A stretch of DNA of 64,000 nt from Dokdonella_A soli (GCF_039523175.1 NZ_BAAAEU010000027.1:1-64000), one strand, 5' to 3'; counted from the stretch's first letter, positions 52,556 through 60,381 are shown. Notes: a model not told the origin generated them from the letters alone. Program-made: numbers and translations.

Positions 52556-52969
52556 ATGCAACGCGCTAACGTCGCTCATGCCCGGGCGTTGCGAGTCGGA
52601 CAGACGGATGCGGAGCGTTGGCTGTGGCGACATCTGCGCAACCGCCAATTGCTGGGCTGGAAATTCCGCCGCCAGCACGAGATCGGTCCGTACATAGCCG
52701 ACTTCGTGTGTACCGGCGCGTGGCTCATTGTCGAGCTGGATGGTGGCCATCATGTCGCGCAGGCGAGCCAGGATGCGCGGCGGACAGAATGGTTGCAGGC
52801 CGCGGGCTACCGTGTGCTGCGTTTCTGGAATGATGACGTGCTGAAGAGTATCGAGAGTGTGCTGGAACAGATTGTTGTGGCGTTGGCAGCGACGGCCCCT
52901 CACCCCGGCCCTCTCCCCGGAGGGGAGAGGGAGAAGGAAGGCGGCGCTGCAAGGGTGGGGCGCGCATGA
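52556..52969 (+). CDS. DUF559 (Vsr-like) endonuclease-fold protein embedded in repeats
   Basis: 137 residues from ATG 52556, whose ribosome-binding site (GAGGGG) lies in the repeat. A GTG at 52481 overlapping the lysA stop would add 25 residues that translate the repeat (LSPLPPGRGPGRG). Core: ARALRVGQTDAERWLWRHLR, then GWKFRRQHEIGPYIADFVCT and LIVELDGGHHVAQASQDARR, the DUF559/MTES_1575 fold related to Vsr very-short-patch repair nucleases (Asp in IADFV, Glu/Asp in VELDG, His-His). The C-terminal PHPGPLPGGEREKEGGAARV is translated from the second repeat. Its stop overlaps the murL start by four bases. A DNA-nicking or repair role is inferred. It looks like a cargo gene that travels with the repeats. 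Confidence 0.85.
   Translation: MQRANVAHARALRVGQTDAERWLWRHLRNRQLLGWKFRRQHEIGPYIADFVCTGAWLIVELDGGHHVAQASQDARRTEWLQAAGYRVLRFWNDDVLKSIESVLEQIVVALAATAPHPGPLPGGEREKEGGAARVGRA
52896..52933. repeat. CCCTCTCCCTCCGGGGAGAG repeat, downstream copy
   Basis: CCCCTCACCCCGGCCCTCTC to GGAGAGGGAG, inside the 3' end of the DUF559 frame. It is an inverted relative of 52515-52550. It provides the last residues PHPGPLPGGERE of that protein and lies just upstream of the murL start. Confidence 0.85.
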
Positions 52970-54402
52970 ACGAGCTGAGTGACCCGCGCGTTGCGCAAAC
53001 ATTCCGATTCGTTCGCCGCGACTACGCCGATGGCGTCGCCTCGTTGGTGTATGCGTTCGACGACGGTCCGGAAATGGTCGAGCGCATCGTGTTTCCTGAT
53101 GCGCCGGCGTTCGCGCCGGAGCGCGCCGCCGCGTTCGAGGCTGCGCTCGATCTGCTGCATCTCGTGGCCGGCGTCAGCTACTACAAGGCCGGTGTGCCGA
53201 GCGAGATCCGGGTCGAGAGCACGCAGCTCGATGCAGCGACAGTCGCGTTCCTCGATGCACTGTATCTGCATGGGTTGGGCGAGTTCGCGTATCACAACAA
53301 GCTCGATCTGCGCGGGCGCATCCGCTTTCCTGTATCTCGTCATTCCGGCGAAAGCCGGAGCGCTTTACAACAGCCGAAGGCTGGTCATCCAGCTCCTCTG
53401 CTTGACGGAAGAAAGCTGGATCCCGGCTTTCGCCGGGATGACGACCTGAAAGAATGGTTGATCCAGCCGCCCCGGACGCTGGTGCCGATTGGCGGCGGCA
53501 AGGATTCGCTGGTCAGCGTGGAGATCCTGAAACGCGCCGGTGAGGACGCGACCGCGGTATGGGTCGGCAACTCGCCGCTGATTGCCGCATGCGCGGAGCG
53601 CACCGGCCTGCCCATGCTGAACATCCGTCGCGAACTGTCGCCGCTGCTGTTCGAGTACAACCGGCAAGGCGCGTACAACGGGCATATTCCGGTCACCGCG
53701 ATCAATTCGGCGATTCTCGCGGTCGCGGCGGTTCTATATGGCTACGACGCGATCGCGTTCTCGAACGAGCGCTCGGCGTCGAGTGCGACGCTCGAATACG
53801 ACGGCCAGCCGGTCAATCACCAGTGGAGCAAGAGCTGGGAATTCGAGCGCACGTTCCACGATCTGCTGCATGCGCGTGTCGCCGCCGGCCTCGACTATTT
53901 CTCGTTGCTGCGGCCACTGTCCGAACTCGCGGTGGCCGAACGCTTCGCACGCACGTCGCACTATGACGATGCGTTCTCGAGCTGCAACCGAAACTTCCGC
54001 ATTCTCGGGCCCAAGCCGGCGGATCGCTGGTGTGGGCAGTGCCCGAAATGCCATTTCGTGTTCCTCGCATTGGCGCCGTTCATGCCGAAGCCGCGCCTGC
54101 TCGGCATCTTCGGGCGCAACCTGCTCGATGACGCGACGCTCGCGCCGGCGTTCGATGCGCTGATGGAATACCGCGACCACAAGCCGTTCGAATGCGTCGG
54201 CGAGGGCGTCGAATCGCGCGCGGCGATGGCCACGCTCGCGACGCGCGCCGAATGGCGCGAGGATGCGCTGGTTGCGCGTTTTGCCGACGAGATCCTGCCG
54301 CTGCTGGATCGTGCCGAGCTCGACCTCGATGCGCTGATCGCGCCGGCTGGCGAGCACCGGATTCCCGGGCGGCTGTTGCGCTTCGTCGATGCGCATCGCT
54401 GA
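52966..54402 (+). CDS. murL: UDP-MurNAc-L-Ala-L-Glu epimerase MurL, with translated repeat insert
   Basis: 478 residues. It matches the MurL family described from Xanthomonas oryzae, which flips the terminal L-Glu of UDP-MurNAc-L-Ala-L-Glu to D-Glu after MurD2 has added it, replacing the MurI route. Seen: LVPIGGGKDSLVSVEIL (176-181, a PP-loop-like GGGKDS), FSNERSASSATLEYDG, NHQWSKSWEFERTF, and a Cys cluster at 340, 356, 359 and 362 (SSCNRN, WCGQCPKCHF) that may bind metal. The MurL call rests on family recall plus the adjoining MurD2. Residues of about 124-160 come from a 105-nt dispersed repeat in frame (RHSGESRSALQQPKAGHPAP to LDPGFRRDDD), between two family-conserved halves. The ATG overlaps the DUF559 stop; the stop overlaps murD2 by 14 nt. 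Confidence 0.82.
   Translation: MNELSDPRVAQTFRFVRRDYADGVASLVYAFDDGPEMVERIVFPDAPAFAPERAAAFEAALDLLHLVAGVSYYKAGVPSEIRVESTQLDAATVAFLDALYLHGLGEFAYHNKLDLRGRIRFPVSRHSGESRSALQQPKAGHPAPLLDGRKLDPGFRRDDDLKEWLIQPPRTLVPIGGGKDSLVSVEILKRAGEDATAVWVGNSPLIAACAERTGLPMLNIRRELSPLLFEYNRQGAYNGHIPVTAINSAILAVAAVLYGYDAIAFSNERSASSATLEYDGQPVNHQWSKSWEFERTFHDLLHARVAAGLDYFSLLRPLSELAVAERFARTSHYDDAFSSCNRNFRILGPKPADRWCGQCPKCHFVFLALAPFMPKPRLLGIFGRNLLDDATLAPAFDALMEYRDHKPFECVGEGVESRAAMATLATRAEWREDALVARFADEILPLLDRAELDLDALIAPAGEHRIPGRLLRFVDAHR
53339..53443. repeat. 105-nt CGTCATTCCGGCGAAAGCC repeat inside murL
   Basis: Arms CGTCATTCCGGCGAAAGCCG (53339-53361 region) and CTGGATCCCGGCTTTCGCCG to GGATGACG (53416-53443). Exactly 105 nt, or 35 codons, so the reading frame passes through intact. 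Same family as the intergenic element 22555-22635. Confidence 0.9.
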
Positions 54403-55813
54403 TCTTGCCGGCCGACGCGTTGCGGTCTGGGGCTACGGCCGCGAGGGTCGTGCGGCGCTGGCCGCATTGCGCACGCGAGTGCCGGACTTGCCGGTGACGG
54501 TGTTCTGCAACGAGGCAGAGGCGCGACTATTGGAGGAAGAAGCATCGCGGCTGAAGCCGCTCCTACAGGGAGACTCTTCTTCTGGTAGGAGCGGCTTCAG
54601 CCGCGATGCCTTTGTCCCGATCACCACGCCACCGGACGCCGCCGCGCTGTCCGCGTTCGATGTCGTGATCAAGTCACCCGGCATCAGCGCGTACCGGCCG
54701 GAGATCCTCGAGGCGCAGCACAACGGCGCGCATTTCACCTCGGGCACTGCGCTGTGGTTCGTCGAACATCCCGAGGCGCGCGTGATCGCGGTCACCGGCA
54801 CCAAGGGCAAGAGCACGCTGAGCGCGTTGATCGCGCATCTGCTTCGCGCGCGCGGGAAGCGTGTCGCGCTGGCTGGCAATATCGGCCTGCCATTGCTGGA
54901 ACTGCTCGATCCGCCACAGATACCCGATTGGTGGGTGGTGGAACTCTCGAGCTTCCAGACGCGCGAGGCCGCCGAGATCGAGATCGGCGTGATCAACAAC
55001 GTCTACGAGGAACATCTCGACTGGCACGGCTCGCGCGAACGCTATGCGCACGACAAGCTCGCGCTGGCAGCGGTCGCGAAGACGTTGATCGTCAACGCGA
55101 CGCAAGGCGAACTGGTCGCACGCACAGGCGCGCATCCGCATCGCATCGCATTCGGCGAGTCCTCGGGTTGGCATGTCGGGGAAGGCGCGATCCTGCGCGA
55201 CGCACAACGTGTGTTCGATCTCGCCGCCTCGCCGTTGCCGGGCCCGCACAACGCACTCAATCTCTGCGCCGCGCTCGCCGTGATCGAGGCGGCCGGCGAA
55301 GACGCCATCGCGGCCGCTCGGGCAATCACCGCGTTCCGGCCGTTGCCGCATCGCCTGCAGACGCTGGGCGAGCATGACGGGCTCACTTGGGTCGATGACA
55401 GCATCGCGACGACGCCGCAGGCGACATGGGAAGCGCTCGCGAGCTTCTCCAATCGGCCGGTGACGGTACTCGTCGGCGGCCACGAACGCGGTCTCGACTG
55501 GCGCGGATTCGCCGGGCAGGTTCATGCGCAGCCGCCGCATGCCATCGTGACGATGGGGGCGAACGGAGCGCGCATCCACGAAACCCTGCGTCTCGCCGGC
55601 GGCGCCTACCGGCTCGAGGCGGCCGCCGCGCTCGCGGACGCGATGCGCATCGCACGCGCGATCACGCCGGTGCACGGCGTCGTGCTGCTGTCGCCCGGCG
55701 CACCGAGCTTCGACCAGTTCCGCGACTATGCCGAGCGCGGTTGTGCATTCGCGCGACTGGCAGGTTTCGATCCTTTGTCGATCGGGCAGATCCAGGGGCT
55801 CGGCATCGTTTGA
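54389..55813 (+). CDS. murD2: UDP-N-acetylmuramoyl-L-alanine--L-glutamate ligase MurD2, with translated REP
   Basis: 474 residues. Mur ligase: N-terminal Rossmann AGRRVAVWGYGREGRAALAA, then the ATP loop AVTGTKGKSTLSALIAHLLR (137-143), ELSSFQTREAAEIEIGVINN, NVYEEHLDWHGSRERYAHDK and the C-terminal LPHRLQTLGEHDGLTWVDDS with ALASFSNRPVTVLVGG. MurD fold, but adjacency to MurL makes it the MurD2 variant that attaches L-Glu rather than D-Glu; the sequence alone does not prove this. Residues 52-75 (ASRLKPLLQG to SGRSGFSRDAF) are a translated REP doublet in the loop after the second strand of domain 1. It overlaps murL by 14 nt and is the last gene of the lysC-lysA operon. Cytoplasmic; ATP-dependent. 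Confidence 0.88.
   Translation: MRIADLAGRRVAVWGYGREGRAALAALRTRVPDLPVTVFCNEAEARLLEEEASRLKPLLQGDSSSGRSGFSRDAFVPITTPPDAAALSAFDVVIKSPGISAYRPEILEAQHNGAHFTSGTALWFVEHPEARVIAVTGTKGKSTLSALIAHLLRARGKRVALAGNIGLPLLELLDPPQIPDWWVVELSSFQTREAAEIEIGVINNVYEEHLDWHGSRERYAHDKLALAAVAKTLIVNATQGELVARTGAHPHRIAFGESSGWHVGEGAILRDAQRVFDLAASPLPGPHNALNLCAALAVIEAAGEDAIAAARAITAFRPLPHRLQTLGEHDGLTWVDDSIATTPQATWEALASFSNRPVTVLVGGHERGLDWRGFAGQVHAQPPHAIVTMGANGARIHETLRLAGGAYRLEAAAALADAMRIARAITPVHGVVLLSPGAPSFDQFRDYAERGCAFARLAGFDPLSIGQIQGLGIV
54542..54609. repeat. REP doublet inside murD2
   Basis: GCATCGCGGCTGAAGCCGCT to CCTAC (54542-54566) and GTAGGAGCGGCTTCAGCCGC to GATGC (54585-54609). The two units are arranged in the opposite order to those at 13982-14053 and 57892-57964. 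It spans 68 nt, so neighbouring bases restored the frame. It encodes the peptide SRLKPLL then GRSGFSRDAF. Confidence 0.92.
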
Positions 55814-55930
55814 TGCAGTGATCTTGAAATGCACGGGGCGTATCCCAGCTCATGAGTCCGGCAGTTGCACGCCGGGCGCATGGTCTCTCGGACCACGCGC
55901 ATCCCCGGATCAGGACAAAGGAATCCACAC

Positions 55931-56797
55931 ATGCTCGATCTGACCTCGAAAGGCCTCGCGTTGTCACTCGCGTCAATGCTGCTCGCCGCGCCGTTGGCGC
56001 ATGCCACATCGGCCACGCAGGGAGCGAAGAATGAAGTGCGCCTCTACACGCTCGACTGCGGCCACGCCACGTTCAAGGATTTCGGCGAGTTCGCCGACAC
56101 CGGCGAATACGACGGCAAACCGGGCGAGATCGCCGACCCGTGCTTCGTGATCCGTCATCCGAAAGGCATCCTGCTGTGGGATACCGGGCTCGGCGACAAG
56201 TTCGCCGCAAACACGGACGGCGCCGAGCCCGAGCCGGGCGTGCACGTGACGGTTCCGGTCACGCTGCTTGATCAGTTGAAGACATTGGACCTTGCGCCGG
56301 CGGACGTTACCTACGTCGCGTTCTCGCACTTCCACTTCGACCACACCGGCAACGCGAACGAATTTCCGGGCTCGACCTGGATCCTCAACAAGGCCGAGTT
56401 GAATTCGGCGCTCGCGAATCCACCACCGTTCGGCGTTTCGCCGGACAACATCAGCGCCTACAAGACCGCGAAGACGCAGATGATCGATGGCGACTACGAT
56501 GTGTTTGGCGACGGCAGCGTGCGCATCCTCAAGGCGCAGGGGCATACGCCGGGGCACCAGGTGCTCGAGGTCAGGCTGAAGAAAACCGGCGTCGTGATCC
56601 TGTCCGGCGACCTCTACCATAGCCGCGCCAATCGCGAGTTCGCGCGCGTGCCGCGCTTCAACGTCAGTCGTGCCGACACGCTGGCCTCGATCAATCGCGT
56701 CGAGCGGATCGTGAAGAACACCAAGGCGCGTTTCGTGGTCCAGCACGATCCGGAGGATTTCAAGGCGCTGCCGAAGATTCCGGCCTATCTCGACTGA
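55931..56797 (+). CDS. Exported metallo-beta-lactamase-fold hydrolase (AHL-lactonase-like)
   Basis: 288 residues from ATG 55931 (AAGGA eight bases upstream). Signal peptide SKGLALSLASMLLAAPLAHA. MBL fold with the metal motif SHFHFDHTG, His in GHTPGHQVLEV, Asp in ILSGDLYHS and His in VVQHDPEDF. The front part, YTLDCGHATFKDFGEFADTG with the DPCFVIRHPKGILLWDTGLG strand, matches the N-acyl-homoserine-lactonase (AiiA/AttM-like) branch. Periplasmic location makes lactone or other ester hydrolysis outside the cytoplasm likely; quorum quenching is possible but unproven. It is followed by a hairpin at 56819-56843. Confidence 0.88.
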   Translation: MLDLTSKGLALSLASMLLAAPLAHATSATQGAKNEVRLYTLDCGHATFKDFGEFADTGEYDGKPGEIADPCFVIRHPKGILLWDTGLGDKFAANTDGAEPEPGVHVTVPVTLLDQLKTLDLAPADVTYVAFSHFHFDHTGNANEFPGSTWILNKAELNSALANPPPFGVSPDNISAYKTAKTQMIDGDYDVFGDGSVRILKAQGHTPGHQVLEVRLKKTGVVILSGDLYHSRANREFARVPRFNVSRADTLASINRVERIVKNTKARFVVQHDPEDFKALPKIPAYLD

Positions 56798-56818
56798 CAG
56801 TCGACGCTCTTACCTGCT

Positions 56819-56843
56819 GGCGGCGCGCTTTCGGTGCGCCGCC
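56819..56843 (+). terminator. Hairpin after the MBL gene
   Basis: GGCGGCGC / GCGCCGCC with a 9-nt loop, followed by GTTTCCC. An eight-base perfect stem 22 nt past the stop. The T-run is short, so this is a probable but not certain terminator. Confidence 0.5.
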
Positions 56844-56873
56844 GTTTCCCAATTGCGCAAGACTCCATACGCC

Positions 56874-57128
56874 ATGAACCGCTATCTCGTTATCGCCTTG
56901 CGCACTCCGGAATTCGATCCGGCAGTGATCGGGCCTCACTGCCATTTTCTCGATAAGCTGCGCGCGGACGATCGAGTCGAATTGTCCGGACCGTTCAGCG
57001 ACAAGTCCGGCGGCGCCTATCTGCTGCGCGCGGCCACGTTGGACGAAGCGACCACGATCGCGCATGGTGACCCGCTGCATCTGAGCGGCGCTTCGAAGCT
57101 CACCGTCCACGAATGGCACGCGAAGTAG
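56874..57128 (+). CDS. YciI family protein
   Basis: 84 residues from ATG 56874; a TTG at 56853 would add seven residues. NRYLVIALRTPEFDPAVIGP, HCHFLDKLRADDRVELSGPF (His of HxxFLxxL) and SDKSGGAYLLRAATLDEATT, then AHGDPLHLSGASKLTVHEWH, are the YciI/YCII dimeric alpha-beta-barrel fold, related to dioxygenase-like and muconolactone-isomerase-like proteins. The His-Asp pair in such proteins can be catalytic, but the reaction is unknown for this subgroup. The ribosome-binding site is poor. It is convergent with nothing and probably has its own promoter. Confidence 0.85.
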   Translation: MNRYLVIALRTPEFDPAVIGPHCHFLDKLRADDRVELSGPFSDKSGGAYLLRAATLDEATTIAHGDPLHLSGASKLTVHEWHAK

Positions 57129-57195
57129 TGTGTAGACCGGGTGTTGCGGCGGTTGGCGCTGCTATGCTCGCTGCGACTGGCACGCCGCACATCCG

Positions 57196-57873
57196 ATGAA
57201 TTCACCTGCTTCCGACTACATTCGCGTCTGGGACCTGCCGACGCGGCTATTCCATTGGGCTCTGGTTGCGTTGATCGCGCTGCAGTACGCGAGCGGCGAG
57301 TTCGGCTGGCTGCCGATGGCATGGCATTACTGGCTCGGTTACGCGACGCTGGCGCTGATCCTGTTTCGCGTACTGTGGGGATTCGCCGGTTCCGAGACGA
57401 GCCGCTTCGGCGACTTCGTGCGTGGGCCGCGCGCAGTATTTCGCTACATCGCCGATTCGCTGCACGGCCGCGTGGTGCATATGCCAGGCCACAATCCGCT
57501 TGGGAGCTGGTCGGCGCTGTTGATGCTCGGCTCGGTCGCGCTGCAGGCAGTCAGCGGCCTGTTCACCAGCGACGACATCAGCGAGGCAGGCCCATGGGTC
57601 GAGCGCATGTCCGAGGCAACCGTTTCGCTGATGACGCGCATCCACCATCTCAATCGCTACGTGCTGCTGCTCCTGATCGTGCTGCATGTCGGCGCCGTGC
57701 TGCTGCATTGGGTGATCAGGAACGACAACCTGGTCGCGCCGATGCTGCATGGGCAAGCACGCTTCGACCGCGTGCGCACATTGCGTTTCGTATCGTCGTG
57801 GCGCGCGCTGTTCCTGCTGGCACTCAGTGCCGGTGCGGTATGGGCGCTGGTCGCTTGGGGATCGGCGAGTTAG
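57196..57873 (+). CDS. Cytochrome b561-type membrane protein
   Basis: 225 residues. Four haem-binding helices of the b561/Ni-hydrogenase b type: VWDLPTRLFHWALVALIALQ (His ligand), MAWHYWLGYATLALILFRVL, GSWSALLMLGSVALQAVSGL and HLNRYVLLLLIVLHVGAVLL with HWVIRNDNLVAPMLHG. WDxPxRxFHW is the family signature. Two b-haems would carry electrons between quinol and a periplasmic acceptor. The neighbouring convergent gene encodes a cytochrome c', a possible partner. The RBS GCACATCCG is weak. Inner membrane. Confidence 0.9.
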   Translation: MNSPASDYIRVWDLPTRLFHWALVALIALQYASGEFGWLPMAWHYWLGYATLALILFRVLWGFAGSETSRFGDFVRGPRAVFRYIADSLHGRVVHMPGHNPLGSWSALLMLGSVALQAVSGLFTSDDISEAGPWVERMSEATVSLMTRIHHLNRYVLLLLIVLHVGAVLLHWVIRNDNLVAPMLHGQARFDRVRTLRFVSSWRALFLLALSAGAVWALVAWGSAS

Positions 57874-57891
57874 ATCGCACACGAAGCGTCG

Positions 57892-57964
57892 GTAGGAGCG
57901 GCTTCAGCCGCGATGCCTTTGGCCGACGAGGCGAGACGAGCATCGCGGCTGAAGCCGCTCCTAC
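57892..57964. repeat. GTAG-type REP doublet
   Basis: GTAGGAGCGGCTTCAGCCGC to GATGC (57892-57916) and its inverse (57940-57964) with a 23-nt spacer. Same layout as 13982-14053, and again between convergent genes (cytochrome b561 and cytochrome c'). Confidence 0.9.
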
Positions 57965-58004
57965 GAGGTGCGAGCGATGGTTCGCTGCGAAGATGCGGCG
58001 CCGA

Positions 58005-58460
58005 TCAATCTTCGTTGCGGTACTTGTCGTGGCAGGCCTTGCACGCGCCAGCGGTCTTCTTGAACTGGTCCTTCATCTTTGCTTCGTCGCCGCTCTTGGC
58101 GACATCGGCAAGCGCCTTGGACTGCGTGACCAGGTCGTCCATCTTGGATTTGAAGTCGTCCATGTTCTTCCAGATGTCCGGCTTCGCCTCGGTCTTCGCG
58201 CCGGTAGCTGAACCTTCCGGAAAACCTTCGAGCAATTGCGGCGTCAGCGATGCGATGCGATCGGCGTGCCGGGCAAACTCGGCTGCATCCCATGGTGCCT
58301 TGCCCTTCACCATCTGCGCGAGCGGTCCGAAGTTCCAGCCGATCATCGTGTAGGCGCTCTGGCGGTAGCGGATCGCGGTTTCCGGCTTGACCGCGGCGGT
58401 TGCGACGGCGGCGCTTGCAAGCAGCGCGGCAACACTCAAGCTCAACGTGGCAAGTCGCAT
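58005..58460 (-). CDS. Cytochrome c' family protein
   Basis: 151 residues from ATG 58460 (GAGGA four bases upstream); a longer ATG at 58481 is less likely. Signal peptide MRLATLSLSVAALLASAAVA. Four-helix bundle with IRYRQSAYTMIGWNFGPLAQ and KPDIWKNMDDFKSKMDDLVT, ending in the c-type haem site CKACHDKYR (Cys140, Cys143, His144). Periplasmic. Cytochromes c' bind NO/CO and buffer nitrosative stress, or transfer electrons. Convergent cytochrome b561 suggests a redox pair, but a REP doublet separates them and they are on opposite strands. Confidence 0.93.
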   Translation of the reverse strand: MRLATLSLSVAALLASAAVATAAVKPETAIRYRQSAYTMIGWNFGPLAQMVKGKAPWDAAEFARHADRIASLTPQLLEGFPEGSATGAKTEAKPDIWKNMDDFKSKMDDLVTQSKALADVAKSGDEAKMKDQFKKTAGACKACHDKYRNED

Positions 58461-58574
58461 CGTATCCTCAAGGTTGGTCATGGAATGTGAAGTCTAGCAG
58501 CCGGTCCGGCGCGCATGATCACCGTCCACGCGATAAGGACTATCATGCGCGCACTTCGAAACCGGGAGTCCATC

Positions 58575-59366
58575 ATGCTCGCACGCCTGTTCGCGATCGT
58601 CATTGTTTCCGTGTTTGCCGTGCCGCTGCACGCCGAGATGGTCGTCCGGCCGATCGGCTATGAGGTCGGTGGCAAGAAGATGCAGAGCGCACTGGTCTAC
58701 GACGCCGCGGTGAAGACGCCGCGTCCTGGCGTCGTGATGACGCCGGACTGGCTCGGCATGAACGACAACCAGATCGCGTTGGCGAAACAGATCGCGGGCA
58801 AGGACTACGTGATCCTGGTCGCCGACGTCTACGGCGTCGACGTGCGTCCGAAGACGCCCGAAGAGGCCGGTGCGGCCACCAAGTCGATGTACGAGCATCG
58901 TGTCGATCTGCGCGCGCGCATCAACGGCGCGCTTGCGCAGCTCAAGGCGCAGGTCGGTAAGGCGCCGCTGGATGGCAGGCATTGGGGCGCAATTGGCTTT
59001 TGCTTCGGCGGCGCGACCACGCTCGATCTCGCGCGCAGCGGTGCGGACGTGCAGGCAATCGTCTCGTTCCACGGCAACCTTGCCACTGACGATCCGTCGC
59101 TCGCGAAGAACATCAAGGCCAAGGTCCTCGTGCTGCACGGCGCCGACGACAAGTTCGAGTCGCCGGAGCAGATCGCCGGCTTCCAGAAGGAGATGCGCGA
59201 CGCGAACGTCGACTGGCAGTTCGTCAGCTACGGCGGTGCCGTGCACTGCTTCGCGATCCCGACTGCGCATGGCGAGGTGCCGGGCTGCAAGTACGACGAG
59301 CGCACCGCGAAGCGCGCGTTCGCGCAGATGCACCTGTTCTTCGACGACGCGTTCGCGGCGAGGTAA
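58575..59366 (+). CDS. Exported dienelactone hydrolase family protein
   Basis: 263 residues from ATG 58575 (GGGAG seven bases upstream). Signal peptide LARLFAIVIVSVFAVPLHA. DLH alpha/beta fold with the Cys nucleophile in AIGFCFGGATTL, an Asp in HGADDKFESPE and His in GGAVHCFAIPTA. Family enzymes open dienelactone in catechol breakdown, or act as general esterases or carboxymethylenebutenolidases. An exported version is more likely a general hydrolase. The gene is convergent with the polyprenyl synthase, with stops only four nt apart. Confidence 0.9.
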   Translation: MLARLFAIVIVSVFAVPLHAEMVVRPIGYEVGGKKMQSALVYDAAVKTPRPGVVMTPDWLGMNDNQIALAKQIAGKDYVILVADVYGVDVRPKTPEEAGAATKSMYEHRVDLRARINGALAQLKAQVGKAPLDGRHWGAIGFCFGGATTLDLARSGADVQAIVSFHGNLATDDPSLAKNIKAKVLVLHGADDKFESPEQIAGFQKEMRDANVDWQFVSYGGAVHCFAIPTAHGEVPGCKYDERTAKRAFAQMHLFFDDAFAAR

Positions 59367-59370
59367 TGCG

Positions 59371-60381
59371 TCAGCGCGTTCGGTCGACCGCGTAGTCCGC
59401 GAGCACGGCGAGCGCATCGCGCGCATCCGACGATGGCAACGCGCCGAGCGCGTCGCGCGCGGAATCCGCGTAGCGATGCGCGCGCTCGCGCGAAGCGTCC
59501 AGCGCGCCGGTGGCGTGGATCGCGGCGAGTACGTCGTCCAGCGCATCGAGACCGCCGGTCTGGATCGCCTGCTTCAGAATCGCGGCCTGCGCCGGCGCGC
59601 TGCGTGCGATCGCGATGATCAGCGGCAAGGTCGGCTTGCCCTCGGCGAGGTCGTCGCCGATGTTCTTGCCGAGCGTGCCGGCGTCGGAAGCGTAGTCGAG
59701 CACGTCGTCGGCGATCTGGAATGCGTAGCCGAGGTCCAGGCCGTAGCGCGCGAGCGCATCTTCCTGCTCGGCCGGCAGGCCTGCGAGAACGGCGCCGAGC
59801 CGCGTCGCCGCAGCGAACAGCACCGCCGTCTTGCGCTCGATCACGTCGAGATACGCCTGCTCGGCGGTATCCGGATTGCCGATGTTGAGCAGCTGCAGTA
59901 CCTCGCCCTCGGCGATTCGGTTCGTGGTGTCGGCGAGGATGCGCATCACGCGCATGCTGTCGAGTTCGACCATCATCTGGAACGAGCGCGAGTAGAGGAA
60001 ATCACCGACCAGCACGCTCGCCGCGTTGCCCCACAGCGCGTTCGCGGTCTTGCGGCCGCGGCGCAGGTCCGATTCGTCGACGACGTCGTCGTGCAGCAGC
60101 GTCGAGGTGTGAATGAACTCGATCAGTGCCGCAAGCTGCAGATGGTTGCGCCCGCCGTAGCCGGCCGCGCGCGCGGCGATCAGGTGCAGCATCGGGCGCA
60201 GGCGCTTGCCGCCGCCGCCGATGATGTGCTCCGCCACCTGGTTGATCAGCACCACGTCGGAAGCGAGGCGCGTACGGATCAAGGTGTCGACCGCGGCCAT
60301 GTCGGCGGCGGCGAGGGCCTGGACGTCGGCGAAGCGTTCGATGCGCAGCGCGGCGGCGGGGAGCGGGGCGGCGGAGATCAA
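59371..60381 (-). CDS. ispB: Polyprenyl (octaprenyl) diphosphate synthase
   Basis: 336 residues from TTG 60381 (AGGA eight bases upstream); the family starts near there, and longer frames are shadow. All-alpha trans-isoprenyl synthase: GGGGKRLRPMLHLIAARAAG, first Asp-rich motif LLHDDVVDESDLRRG, LVGDFLYSRSFQMMV, EGEVLQLLNIGN, and second Asp-rich motif QIADDVLDYASD with GKNIGDDLAEGKPTLP. Chain-elongates FPP with IPP to make the ubiquinone side chain (octaprenyl in E. coli IspB, 323 residues). The chain length here is not read from sequence. Cytoplasmic. It lies close to ssb but on the opposite strand. Confidence 0.93.
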   Translation of the reverse strand: MISAAPLPAAALRIERFADVQALAAADMAAVDTLIRTRLASDVVLINQVAEHIIGGGGKRLRPMLHLIAARAAGYGGRNHLQLAALIEFIHTSTLLHDDVVDESDLRRGRKTANALWGNAASVLVGDFLYSRSFQMMVELDSMRVMRILADTTNRIAEGEVLQLLNIGNPDTAEQAYLDVIERKTAVLFAAATRLGAVLAGLPAEQEDALARYGLDLGYAFQIADDVLDYASDAGTLGKNIGDDLAEGKPTLPLIIAIARSAPAQAAILKQAIQTGGLDALDDVLAAIHATGALDASRERAHRYADSARDALGALPSSDARDALAVLADYAVDRTR

